Assembly: GCA_921293015.1 (NCBI GenBank)
Contig: OV121093.1
Location: 25,926,622 to 25,990,621 of the forward strand
Source: Phorcus lineatus
Lineage: Eukaryota; Mollusca; Gastropoda; Trochida; Trochidae
Direction of reading: 5' to 3'
DNA length: 64,000 nt
Positions 23,531 to 36,600 of the stretch are shown in pieces (position 1 is the first letter of the stretch; every line of letters starts with the position of its first letter). A program made the position numbers and the translations under genes. The notes below the pieces were generated by a model. It was not told where the DNA came from and searched no databases. It was given only the letters and a program-made list of their open reading frames with translations.

Positions 23531-26500
23531 AAGCTTGATATTGATGAAAATACCATTTAAATTATTACGACCTTTTACAAATGATGATGGCCAGGTTGCT
23601 TGATTTACAACTTATTGAAGTCATTATATTCTTTGCAGTAAAATACTTTTAAACATAAAATATACTCGATGAATACTTTTAAGGTTTTATTATTTGTTGA
23701 TTTGTTGAAACTTTGCTCTCTTATAGGCGTCGGAGGGCCACATTCTTATCCAGAAAACATTCTCATTTTCTAATTGTTAAAGGTCCTAAACATTAGGAGA
23801 TAAATCCATTCTGTTTTTTATTTTTGGGTTGTATGTCGTGCATTTTTCACCCATAAATTTAATTTCAAACCGAGCTTGCGAGACGTGACTTATTAGAAAA
23901 ATAATGAGGAACTTATTTGCCTTGCGGAAGAACAATGTGATTAGGTCGAACCAATACAGACCAGTTCCACTTGCTTTCGAAACTCCGGTACAGTTCCTTT
24001 TTCAAAGAACACGCTTCAATAAAAAAAAAGTTTAAACAAAAATAAACCAACAGGTTTTTAAAAAAGAACCCCTTAAGTATTTATTTCGTTGACGAAAATA
24101 TCAACAATAGACAGATTTTCTATCCCGTCAGAGATACGTTTTTCACGTACATTATACAAAGGTCACCTATCATCCCTACAATACCGATAAGAACTGACCC
24201 AATCAAGGGACGTTACTCTAAAAGTAATTGTTAACTGCTAGCGCTAACTCCTCACGCAACAAGTGAACTGATTGAAAGCTGTATATTTTGTCATGGTTGA
24301 ATACACTGTCTGATAATTCACTTATGAATGAGAGGGGGGAAGGGAAGCAGTTTGTAAAGTTGAAGAATAACGTACGTCTCATCTGTTCACTTGACGAATC
24401 GCTATTGCCGCGCGTTACTGTACAAAGCGAGCTCGGTTTGAAATTAAATTTAGTGACAATAAAATTAACTACTTCAACAAAGAATAACCAAAGAATGGAT
24501 TTATCTTATAAATTACTCAAAAAATACGGTATTTTCAATTTCTTTATAGAATTGATTTAAATTAATTTTGCAGTTGTCTGTTAGGCTATGAAAACAGTAA
24601 GTTCAGCGAATGGAGTTGGTAAACATGCGCGTAAGAATGTGAATCGGTCTTAAATATTTAGAGGTGATTATCAGCGAAATAATCACTCCAAAATTGATTT
24701 TGGTAACCAATCAGAAAGCAGTATTTTCATTCTAGTTTTTGTGTCATGTTAGAATCTTAAATATTATATCATCAAGAACTAAACTCCAATATATAAATAG
24801 AGTTGAGTATGCAGGTTAAAGAAACAAAGAATTAAATTTCCTCCAAGCTTTAAGAATAATGTGAACCGTAATCCTCTAATCCTGTAATCTTATTTTCCAT
24901 GTATAATAAGCTTTTTGTATTTCTTGTATGGCAATATTCGGCTATGTATTAATATTTAATTTGTATTATCGTATCCATTTCCATTTAACCAGCTTTCATT
25001 AGATAAGAGGTATTTTGTTTGTATTTAAGATCACATTAAAAGAAATTTTCTTCATATTTAACAAGAATTACTCGATTTTATATATCATCCATTTTCAACA
25101 GTTCATTCTTCTAATAGGGACCAAACATGTGCAAATGTTTGTATCCCTTGATATGCTTAAAGGTTCTTTAAAATTCAACCTCATCATTTGTGTAACATTT
25201 GAAAGCCGCAATGATAGAAATCACTGCTGTACAGTTTTTAAAAAGATGATATCCAAAAAGACATTGTACCATAGAGTCGATTTCATTATGATAAAATCAA
25301 ACCCCGTAATACAATTGTTTGTAAATATCTTTTAATGGCGCTACGACAACATACATTTCACTCTTCATAGCTACTACAGTTTCATTTAGAGAGCCGACAA
25401 GGTAAAATGGGCTATATAGTAACTAATATAGAATTCTTATTTCTCTGAGGCCGATACTGCACTAGACAACACTATGTGTGTAGCATTTTCTATCAGACAG
25501 AGTAAACAAAATAATGAATTTTCTTTTACATCGTCAGTTATATCATAGGTGCACATAAAACGTGAGTGAGTGAGCTGTTGTTTAACGTGTTTTCAACGAT
25601 TTTTCAGTTATTTACCCGAGGGCCATAGCCCCACAAGTTATTATCCGCTTTTACTGAAATGCCGATATTTCGCTCCTATTTTACAAATGAAAATATCAAA
25701 GAGAATATTTACCCAGTGCTTTTTGTTCTTTTTGAATCTCTGCATATCGAATGACCAATGAAAAAGATATAGCAAAAACTTGACTTTGTGGCCATGTGTG
25801 AAACACAAAATATTTGGCATGCTTAAATCAGCGTATTATTCCGCTCATCGCCTTGTTCTGTTTTGGGCCAAAATCCTCGTATCGCTAGCTATCGAAAAGC
25901 CATTTAGTTGAAAAGTGAGTTCAAATTAGTAGCTCTAAAATAAACAGGTGACAACCAATATCAAGCCGCGCCAGCTGTGGGAGGCATTTGGCCCGAAAGA
26001 GATCAGGGTATGGAGAAAGGTGAGCAGATTTACAAACGCTGATTTAGCAGGAAGGCTTAAATTTGGAATTTCCCAATAAATGTCAGTTTAAGAGAAGAAT
26101 CATATTTCCTGTTATATATTTCGATAAACGAGTAAGTACTAATTTGCAAATAATGCCACACAAATAAGAGTGTACAATTGTTGAAGTTCAATCTCATTGA
26201 AATCAGATGCCTGACACGGCTAAAAAGAGCCGTGGTCAGATCAAGAAACACAGCGGGGTACACGTTTCGACCTGATTTCAATGAGATTGATTGAAGAATC
26301 AGAGTCACCATGTTTTTGTTATAAAGCGCCCTCTTCCCGACAAACAGCTGACTGCTTCCCACGAATCGTCAAATAGTCACGTTCAGCAATGTGAGCGCTT
26401 AGCGCACAAATCACACTGTCTCTGTAATCACTGTCCGAGCTCTCCTGTATCCCTTATGATGGCCGTAATCACCACTGCTGAACAGGCCTCCATCCTTTCT

Positions 26501-27879
26501 CCCGTCATTCTCACTTCAGTATCAAGCGCAAAATGTATACAAATTTGGGTTACTATTTTTGGTTGAGTCAGAAATTAAGGTTAGAAACGCACTGTTAAAT
26601 TTCAAATCAATTCGATGGTAAACTTATATAAAAGACATGGTCTATATTTTGAATGACACGAATAAAAGTGTATATTATATTATATTTCACAATGAAATAT
26701 ACCAAGCCGGTTGTCTCCCTTTAGCTATAACCTTGCTTTAGGTAACGTTTTTCGAGGATGAGATACTTTCCCTTACGTCTTTGATAAAGAAATTTTATAC
26801 TGTTCTCTATTTTATCAAATCATTAAGAAAATGAAATTTTCAAATGGCAGCTAGTAATTTTCTTATTTCTTTTGGAATTTTTAAAGATAGTATGTTTAAA
26901 TTACTTATAAAATATCGATTCAATTAACACAAAAATAAGCACTTTGATTCATAAATTCGTAAATTCAAAATAGTCACTTTCCTCAAGGAGGCCGATTGTG
27001 ATTCGAAATAGCTCATATAACCACGCAGTTAAATATTTATCTATTCATTACACAAGTTACTTTTAGAAACTTCGCATTTTCACAGTCTGTAGAATTTGAA
27101 CATAACAACCATAATTACAACGTTCATTGTAACCTGAGACTTTTGGTTTAAACACAGTGACATCTTGCTACCCAAAATGTCATGGCATTAAGATATATAA
27201 CCAATCCAATTTCCGATTTATTTACCACATTTTAGTTAAATTAAAATTAAAGCAACAGAAATTCGTTGAAATAAACTTGGAACTTTGATACAGTCTAGGG
27301 TCTTCTAACCAATCTAAACATTGCATATGCCATATCTCAACACCTATTTGAATTTTACATTGGTGTTAACTTCATCGTCGCTTGACAAGTGAGAATTAAT
27401 TTGGCAAATATATTTGGCGAAATAACATACATAATATTAGAGTCTTCACATTGCTCTGTGTGAAAAATACTAGCCCCCCTCCTCTTCAACCAAACGTGAA
27501 TGACAAGCATCCAAATGAGAAGAAAGGGATCGAAAAGATATGAGAAAAGACGGAGAGAATGGTGAGATGAGGTGGGTTTTTTTGTTTCAAAGCTGATTTT
27601 GAAGTGTACCCGCTCCTTATTGCGTGCAGAACAGCTTTCTACTGGAGACAAAGTTCCCGAGCCCCTGGCCGGTTTTACAACCACCTACCTCTTGATCCGA
27701 AGCCGAACGTACCACTGTGTTCCCACCCCATCCCCCTCGTCGTTAAACGTTAAGGTACTTGATCAGCGCATCTGAGCATGAGCTTAATGTGACTGACAAC
27801 CTGTCGTTTACCTCGGCGATAAACCTGCTTTACATAGCCTTGTTTCTCAGGAACGCTCTTCCTGAAGAACTTTCTCCAT
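23531..27879. other. Gene-poor intergenic sequence between genes B and C
   Basis: No supported gene on either strand. It contains a nested hairpin at 26189-26289 and a 'gtgagtgagtgag...gtttaacg' repeat-like motif at about 25562-25590. Frames of 60-110 codons lack domain signatures or splice support. Confidence 0.45.
26189..26289. repeat. Nested inverted repeat, hairpin or MITE
   Basis: The outer arms caatctcattgaaatcag (26189-26206) and ctgatttcaatgagattg (26272-26289) are perfect reverse complements of 18 bases. Inside lies a second palindrome, cacggct-aaaaag-agccgtg, at 26215-26234. Confidence 0.7.
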
Positions 27880-30060
27880 TGTCAGATGATACACAATATC
27901 ATGTATCTTGTATATTTCTCCTTAACATTGTCCTTTGTCATTTCTTCATACTGTCTATCCCTCAAATCCATCATATCTTCTTCCTGTAATTTCTAATTCT
28001 TTCCTGGAAGATCAAGTTTTCATCTAACTGCTCTATTAATCAGTGTTTCATATGTCGAAATTCCCTTTGCAGAATGTCATCCATGTCAACATTTCATATA
28101 AGGCAATATTCATGTCTTTTTCTTCAAATCTAGCAATCTGCTCCATTTTGTTCACCATCACGAAAGATTCAGCTTCACCATTTGCACTTGGAGGTTCCAG
28201 GCTTAACCTATGGTGAATAAATCCTTCTTCTCATGCAAATTTGCTGAAGTCATGCAAATTGAATGATGGTCCATTGTCCGATTCTCATAAGCGTGGTGTA
28301 CTGTGTACCGAGAATATCTTCTTCAACTTTGAAGTTCATCAGGGTATGGCCCTCCAAATTCCATAGATACTGTTTCCCCAAGGGTTTCAGGAATGTTCAT
28401 TATTTTCCCTGGTTCATCTTTGTGAATCTTGGTAGTTACTGAACACTTCTCAATAGCATCTTCTACATAAACATTCATGCGAGGGAACCAATACTTACTT
28501 CTGAGAAAACCTTTTGTCTTTGACATTCAAAATTCTCCCTACCATGTGCTGCCTTGATGACTTCCATCTGCAAGGTCTCTGGAACACAAATCTGGTTCTG
28601 TCTGAATACTGGATCTTCGGCTTCATACAGTTCATCATGGATCATATCAAATGGTGGAATATTATCATCATGTCGGTATTTTTCCCAATCACCTTTCAAG
28701 ATTCATTTGTTCACTGTAGACAGTTGCCCATCAATCAGTGTTTCTCTCTTGAAATCTTCCAAAATTATGGCATGTTCTGTGGTCACTATTTTCTTGATAA
28801 TCGTTTCACTTGAATCTGTGCCCTTCTTCCTCACAAGATTGTCTTGAAAGAAAATCCAATGGATCTGCTTCATCTTTTCCTGGTTTTCCAGCTGTTTTGG
28901 GATCTGGCAGGGGAAATTTCTCGATTGCAGCAACTTTATCCTCTGTTGATTTCAATCCTTTCTCTATAAACATGTATCAATAGAATGTTATCACTTCTAC
29001 TCCAAACTGACACTTTTCTTTGTTGAAGCTTAGTATTGGAAGTACAGTGTCATGTGTTATGTTGTGTTATACAAGTGTGCCTCCCCTAACAAGATGTCAT
29101 CACGATGATTCAAACACTTCAGAATGTCACAGAAGAATTGTAAACAGCTTCATCCAAGAATTCCTGTAAAGCTTTAGCTCCAAATACAAGTCTCTTAGGT
29201 CTAATGTTTCCCCTGTGCTGAATGTGACAACTTCCCCTAGATTTTGCATCTAGAAGCAATTGGTGGTAGCCTTGTCTCATTTCAAACTTCGAAAACATCT
29301 TTAAGTCCCTGAACTTGTATGTAAAATCTTCAACAACATTTGCCTGTATTAACCTACTTCTTCTAATGTGCTCCTTGTCACGTGAAATTCAAATTTATCA
29401 CTTTCCGCTTGACTGTATCTTGACTAGACTGGTTGACATTGGGGAACTTCTTCAAATATGTCTTCCTTCAACCTTTCATCTATTCATTTCTTCAAAGGGG
29501 CTTGCAAGTAATGAGGAACATGTCTAGCTTTCTGAGCAACTGGAACTGTACAACTGTTTCATACAAAAGTTCCATCTGTTCTCTGTCTCTCTTCTTGTCT
29601 TTTATGGGTACCATTCCCTCAAATATCTTATGATGTCTTGAAATTACTTCCTGAATGCCTTGCTTCTCTCTTTTCTGTGGTCATTCTCTTTTTCCATAGA
29701 ACCATTTTCACAAATCTTCTTCATCCTCTAGGTTTGTTCTGCTCAACAAATGTGGTGAGTCAATATGGCCTTTTGAAACCAGGAATTTTGTTCTCTGAAC
29801 ACACATTCTATTTCGAAAGATCACTCTGTACTGTGGTCAACTGGACATCACTTTTGGAAAGTTCAATGTTCTCCTCACTTCTGTGAACTAATGCCTTGAA
29901 CTGATGCTCGTCCATTTAATTAAAATCGGATCCACTATCTAGTTCAATATGTACATTTACATTTTCAATTCTGACAAGTACAGTACTTCCTGTTTTCTTC
30001 ATTCGCTTAGCTTGAAGATTTTTAGTAGCTTTACAGATAAATTCTTCATCTGAATTATTG
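27880..30060 (-). mobile_element. Ty3/gypsy-type retrotransposon pol relic
   Basis: Minus-strand blocks in pol order are visible across many stops and shifts. The reverse transcriptase part is near 29200-29330 (QGYHQLLLDAKSRG and a KRLVFGAKAL-like stretch). The integrase zinc-binding region is at 28323-28700 (TLQMEVIKAAHG, FLRSKYWFPRMNVYVEDAIEKC). The integrase core ends near 28160-28200 (PPSANGEAESFVMVNKM). Long terminal repeats were not found. The copy is ancient and non-functional. Confidence 0.65.
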
Positions 30061-30235
30061 ACTCATAATGTTTCCTTTCTTTGGTTTTCTCAATTTTAAT
30101 TGTCTCTCACAAACAAAATCAAAATAATAGGTACTACCTTAGCACAACTTATTTTTGTAGATGCGTTCGCTATTGGTGCAGATCCGCATGACACAAGTGT
30201 TAGCACAATGCATTGTTATTTATACATTAAAGTAA

Positions 30236-30626
30236 TATATAAGGTTGAATTTATATTACAGATTGTATTCATTTTATGTGAACCATTAAAGGGATCAAAG
30301 CCAAATATTGCAAAAAATCTTGCTTTTAATTTTTTTGACATTGATACATCTCTCGAAAACCATGAGAAAAACTACGCTTACGCATACCAATATACAATAT
30401 ACTTTCCAGGATTAAACATCTTTATATTTTTTTTCAAGATTAACTGAAACAGAAAATGAAATAAAGCATTTGCAATAGTCATGTTTTATTTTCCTCCTGT
30501 ATGGAATGCATACACAGTGAAGTTTTACTGAATGATTGTAGGAAGTAGAAAGTAGTTTCATAGTTAGTCATCACGGGGCAAAGTACATATAAAAGTTTTC
30601 GAGAATATTTGACTGCAGCACCAAGA
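30236..30626 (+). promoter_or_regulatory. Gene C upstream block conserved with gene B
   Basis: Similar along its length to 13735-14003. The conserved core GTTAGTCATCAC lies at 30563-30574. A TATA-like tataaaa at 30588-30594 is present here but not in gene B. The last 25 bases before the ATG are identical to gene B. Confidence 0.5.
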
Positions 30627-33600
30627 ATGAATTTATCAAGAGGAGTCGTGCTCCTGGTTATCTATGGGATCTCTGGTGTGTATATCTACTTAAAAACTTA
30701 TATGTACTTTATCATTGTTTTTCTATTGGCCAAATAATCTATATCGGTCAATAGTTGTCCTTAATTAACAATTAACATTTTACTTATAGGATTAATCGTA
30801 GATGTTTGATATGAACTTGATTCACAACCCCTTAACACCTTTTGGCGTAGTTGAAAACTACAGTTGGTAGTCGACTGTTTAAATTCTGAAATTATTTTTT
30901 AATAAATCAAGTCTTAAGATTTGTTTTTAGATGTTTCCTCGCGAACTCTCTTCTTCAGCACATATTTTTATTGAAGAGGACTTTTCACTCTTCGTTTTCG
31001 TTTTTTTGGCAAGCACTGGTGCATATGAATTAATGTCATAGGCGTCAGTGAACCAGAGATATCACGTATGCTGGACGAAAACTTTCATTGTGCCTACATG
31101 TATTCTATTCCGAGTATACAACTTAATACTTGGTAACATATGTAGGTTGAGAATAGAAATATTGATAAACTTCACAGTAATTCTGATCCATCCCACTGCA
31201 TAGACTTGACACATGGACTGTTCCGTTTAAAGTATAGAGTTTACCCTGATAAATACGCTGGTTAAGTGTCTGTTATCTGTTTGATATTGAGATCTGTTAC
31301 AATGTGTCGCGGATTGGGAGATGATAACAGAAAACAGCATACCTGGATCGAAAAAAACGAAAAGTCTTAGTGATGTTCTCTATTATGCATTAGCCTCACG
31401 TGTGACCATATTTTTATGTATCAACAATTTTCCATACGAAACGCATATGCAAATAATATAAGCCAAAGGGGTCCAGAGCCCGAAGCCAGATGAGCATATT
31501 TTTAAGCAGTTCATTTTGCAATTATATTTTTTTATTTGTAAGAGTAAACAATCAAGAAAATATCAATGACACGTGACAGTTTTAGCAAAGCAAATCAGAA
31601 CATTAAATCTTAATTAGGATTTAACATTATGTGTCATTTCGCGTTGAATGTGGGTATCCTCTGTCGATCAGAAGAAGGTGTTTTCATATAATTGCCAGTG
31701 AAATACATCAATAAATATAAAGCGTGTTACCAGTACCTGTTACTATTAGAAATAACATTAAAAGCTGCCTAATAGAATTATTCAATTAAACACGACAATC
31801 ATTATTTTGTTTTGTCATAAACATTAAATAAAGCTATTCTTTTTCAAATAATTACAGCATAAATACACCAAACGTCCGGCATTATTGTTACTGCCACCTC
31901 CTTTTTTGTTGATTTTTACACTGCTATAAATTTCATTCTTTAGTTTACTTTTCTCTCTCACAAATATTTGTCTCCAAATCATCAGTATAAACGAAATGAA
32001 TGTAAGATTCTATATCAGGAAAGTTAATAGATGTATACTTAGAAATGGAAAACATTTGACAAAAACTAAATCTATCATTTTCCATATCCAGATAATCGTA
32101 CACATGTTGTTTTTATTAAACTAATAATCTTCCTTCCCTTCATAACTGTCTGATAAATCAAAGAATACATAATTACACGCTAGGTGGTTCATTGAACTTA
32201 CTCACCTACTTTCGAGTGGTTCATCCAATGAATACCTAGACAAACGAAGTTGAGATGCACGTGCTCAGGTATTTAATCGATATTCTAACAAACGCTTTCA
32301 GGCACTAACCTTTTCGACATTTTTACAGAAACTAAGAAAGAAATGACAATGAGAAAACAAGTGAACATATTTTAATGGCATGTCCGGATTTCATTTCAGA
32401 AAATTGCAATCATGACTTGTAGAAGTTGTTAATGGTAACATTTTGATATTGCAAATTGGTGGCTGGACCTGATTCTACTGTGGCACCACTATCCAAGGGT
32501 TCTAGTTGCACTCGCGCCCGCTTTGAAGCTTTTTCGTTCTGGAGAACTTCAGGAACTTCGCGCTTCTGTTTTTCCGATTTTCTCTTGTAGGCTTCCACTG
32601 CCATGGTTCTGTGGCCTGTCTGTTCTCGAACAATCTGCTCAGACAGACCCGTCTGGATAAGCCTGGTGGCCGTGGGAGCTCGGAGCGAGTGATTCATAAA
32701 ATACCCATCTATTCCAGCCTGTGTCATTTATCTCTTGACAGTAGTTTCAAGATTATTGTGACCTACAGGAGAACAAGTGAACCAAATATCACATTTGGGT
32801 TTTTGAAGAGGGCGGAAGCAGAACAAATCCGGGTTCCTGTTTGGCGGGTGACGTCTGACGTATTCCTCGTGTATGACATTATTAGTAGTAACCTGGTAGG
32901 CACGTGCTTCGTTGGGATCATTATTCCTGTGTTTTAGGCCACCACAGTATTCTTGGAGACAGATTCTGTGTACTCCAAGTACCTGTGGCCATCGCTGTCA
33001 AAATACCAATAAAATTATTGAAGGACAGTTTTCTGTGTTCGTCACCTCCTCGTAGTCCGAAGTGAATACCGTTTACCAAGAATACAGTATCCAGTAGTGT
33101 CTGTGGCGTGCGTATTCCCAATAGCCCCTTACTCAACAGGATTGCTTCACTTTCTGTGGTGATGACCATGGCCTGACGACGTTGCAAACCAACACCTCAG
33201 GCACATTTGTCCTGCATTGTTACCTTTAGTGTGTTGAACGTGTCATCGTTAAAGAAATCCATCCTGTATCCAAATGAGTTGACCTAGCGCTGATAATAAT
33301 AGAAAGCACACTTTCTCCCTTGTTCTCACTGTCATCTTCTTTTCTCAAAGCTATCACAAAAGCCGGAAGTATCGTATTCAGTTCAGTACATGAAAAGTCC
33401 TGCAGATCACGATCTGTATCAAATAGAAGAACATATATTTCCTTCTTTTGGCCATGACTATTTCCTTCATTTTGAATAAAGTCGCTCCTCCATTTTTTGA
33501 ACATGTTGAAGGACGACGACAATTAGGCTTGCTTTGCAGGTGAATACATATGGACATATGGAATGATAGTCCAAATTAAAATGTTACTATGAAGGAGAAA

Positions 33601-36600
33601 ATAAGTGATTATGATGATCCTGCTGAGAAAATGTAAGTATTCTTTTCATATGTTAAAGTTCATAAGTAATAGCTAAGATATGAGATATAAGATAAGAATG
33701 AGCCGTTACCTACCGTCACTAGATTTTGAAGCAACATCTGATTGACTAGCAGTACCGGCAGTAGATACTGACTGAGATTCCTCTGTAATCATAACAATGA
33801 ATGATGTATAACACACAATTGCTAAACATTTCTTACTCTGTCATTAAATGTTATCTAAGAGTACTGAATGTTCAAACTGTTAATCATACACGCCGTGAAG
33901 TGTGTCAGATCGAATATGAATGATAGCATATGTATGCAACAATAGTTCGATAATAAACTCGCATAAAGAGTATTATTAAATTTTGATAGAAAAGGTCTAG
34001 GCATCAATGTTTTGACAGCATGGCGTTTTCCGTGATAATTCTTAAATGTCATCAAATAACGAACTCACTCCAACTTTGACTTGTAAACTTGTGAACGAAG
34101 TAATCTTTTACAAAGTTTAAAAGACATGTACCTTTCCGTTTCATCGGTTTTCTCATTCCAACTTGACGTGGACGCCATTTGTCCATCATGTCGGATATAT
34201 CAACTGCATTGCGAATAGCTCCCATCTGAGTGTCTGCAAATGACTATTAACAGTCAGTATCGTTTCCACACGAAACGCATGGTAAACATCGTGCTGTAGA
34301 ATTTACACTGATTATTGTGCAACAGTACTAATAAATTTAAGATAATGTGAACATTTGACAGGTTTAGGATAAATCAGTCTTAAATGACTGCAAAGTGTGC
34401 CTTGTTACCTGTCAAATCAGCATTCTGATCTCTTAGAATATTCAGCATACTTGCAATAGGATCCTCATCGCTGATTGGCTCTAGAGAATAAAATTGTGTC
34501 ATGATTACAGATACTATGAGCATTTCATCGAATGAAAAACGAAAGTTCAGTCATTGAGTAAATTTGCTGGAACATAATGTCAACCTATTGAAACATATTA
34601 AACAGTATCTACCTGTTTCTATTGTGTATTTCGATTGTATTAGCGAGAGCGCCTGTTCAATTTTGTCTTCCTATTGTGACTGTTTGTGATAACTTTTCTC
34701 CGAGTCGTCACTGATTGGTTCTGGAAAAAAAAACAGTAACCATTTAGAAATACAAATCCTTAATTCTGTTCATCACCACATACGTTTAATGCTACAAGAT
34801 ATCATATGTTCTACAAACAAATTTCTTCTTGTAATGAAAGTGCTATTAAAGAATATTGCCCTTTAAAAACTCACGATGATATAGTGGTCAAATGTAGATT
34901 TTGAAATATAGTGTAAAGGAATAAACATACAGAAAAATTATGTTGTTTGAACTGTATTTAAAGAGTACAAATTTTAAGATTCTGTTATTAGTAAAAATAT
35001 GGTATTTCCGTTCGTCCCTTAAGAATATGGTCTTTGCAACACACAACACCAGAAATGATCAATCTTATTTCAAAAGTTCGAAGAATAATTATCAATAATG
35101 ATTAAAAAAGATTAATTACCTGTTTCAACAGATTATTTTGTGTGTGATGATGCTTGAAAATGTTCTTCACAAAGATCCAACGCCTGACTCAAAACATCGT
35201 CAGTATTGTAACCGTCCTCCATTTCAAAGCTAATCGAGTGAAATGAATTATGATCGCGATTTCGTCTTAAATGAACCACCTTTGCACGTGCAAAATGAGA
35301 GTGTAAATATTTTACCAACCCCAGATAAAGTGTCCCCACGCTCGGCTGAGGTGGTTCATTGAAAAAGAACACTTTATCCTCGGTTAGTAAATAATATTTA
35401 CTCGCAAACTTAAATGAAGTGTCACCTTATGGGGAATTGCATTACAGAACCTACAGTCACTCTCCAAACAAATAACAAAAGAAATTTAATTTATTTTCAT
35501 CTAATTAGCTTGAACTTGTGTATACATATTAAAAGCATGTTTAATGATATTTGTCAAAATTATTATCTACGTTTCATTGAGCTGTAGATAGAAGTAACTT
35601 TTACTGTATCGTTTATTTCGATTCACTTTTTTTGTGATAACCACTTATTGAACAGAATTGAATGTTAAACACGTTTTCTCCTTGTGTAGACGGTTTTCAA
35701 CTTTTTTTACAACTATAGGATGACCTCTGTTCGAGACTAGACCAATAAAGCAAACACTTTGATTTTGCATCAACTCACTAAATATAGTTATAGCTAGCTT
35801 TGTTGTACGTTTAATAGTCAGTTTGTTACTTAACCCTTTACTCTTTTTTAGGAGAGGGTTTTCTAAGTTGGATTATTTGTACCCAATCCTTTCTCGCTTG
35901 AATGTTATGGAGGCAATTTATCTTTACGCTTCTATATCCATTGGTCCTTATGCAATGTGACATAATTATCAAATCGTTGTTAGATTTAGTGAAACTAGTA
36001 GACCTAAGAAATGGGGCTGGTTTATATGAAGTATATCATGAGCTCATCACATCAGTTTCAGGATCCCAACCTTGTCCAGAGAACTGTAAGGTGTTGAATG
36101 ATTCAACCCTCCCCACATGTGACCATACCACACTGGACTGCTCTGAAGGGTGTTCAGCTGGTTACTATGGCAACAAATGCAACATGAGGTGTGATGTTAA
36201 CTGTCAGCGGGGAATATGTCAACATCGTGATGGTTCCTGCAACTGTTTACGAGGATACATTTTCAAGAAAGGCTCTTGTGAAGAAGATGCAGGTAATTAT
36301 ACTATCAGAAATGGGACTGGGTGTTTAAGACATATCAGCCAATATGTTTAAGAGATACACTACTCTGAAATAGAAAATCATCTAACTGATAAATTTAGAT
36401 TTGCTTGATGTTTGTACATAAACATACACGTGCGTAATCAAGAATGTTTCCTTGGTGTTTGTATGCATACATCCACATGTATGATTTAAGATATTTTTGT
36501 ATAGTTGTAGTTTTGTATAAGTTTGTATGTATACATGCATATGCATGCTTAAAAATGTTTTATTGATGTTTGTACATGTATATACACATGAATGCTTAAA

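Larger units (their letters stand above)
32410..35425 (-). pseudogene. Decayed multi-exon Crypton/DUF3504-type gene inside gene C intron 1
   Basis: The 3' part (33522-32410) matches Crypton-derived tyrosine-recombinase-like proteins: a DLQDFSCTELNTILPAFV block, FLVNGIHFGLRGGDEHRKLS, then NHSLRAPTATRLIQTG and REQTGHRTMAVEAYKR. Upstream on the same strand are small exons with good splice sites, all phase 1-1: 33782-33714, 34233-34132, 34480-34409, 34720-34613 and a larger one, 35425-35120. Two neighbours begin with the same EPISD phrase, suggesting exon duplication. Stops occur in 34720-34613 (TAG), near the end of 35425-35120 (TAA), at the start of the last exon (TAA) and before MTQAGIDG (TAA). 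The gene therefore appears dead. DNA-binding or recombinase activity is not expected. Confidence 0.68.

Noticed and set aside
26291-26566. Plus-strand frame of 91 codons with several Cys and His
   Set aside because: Spacing does not fit a known zinc finger and no splice or repeat support was found.
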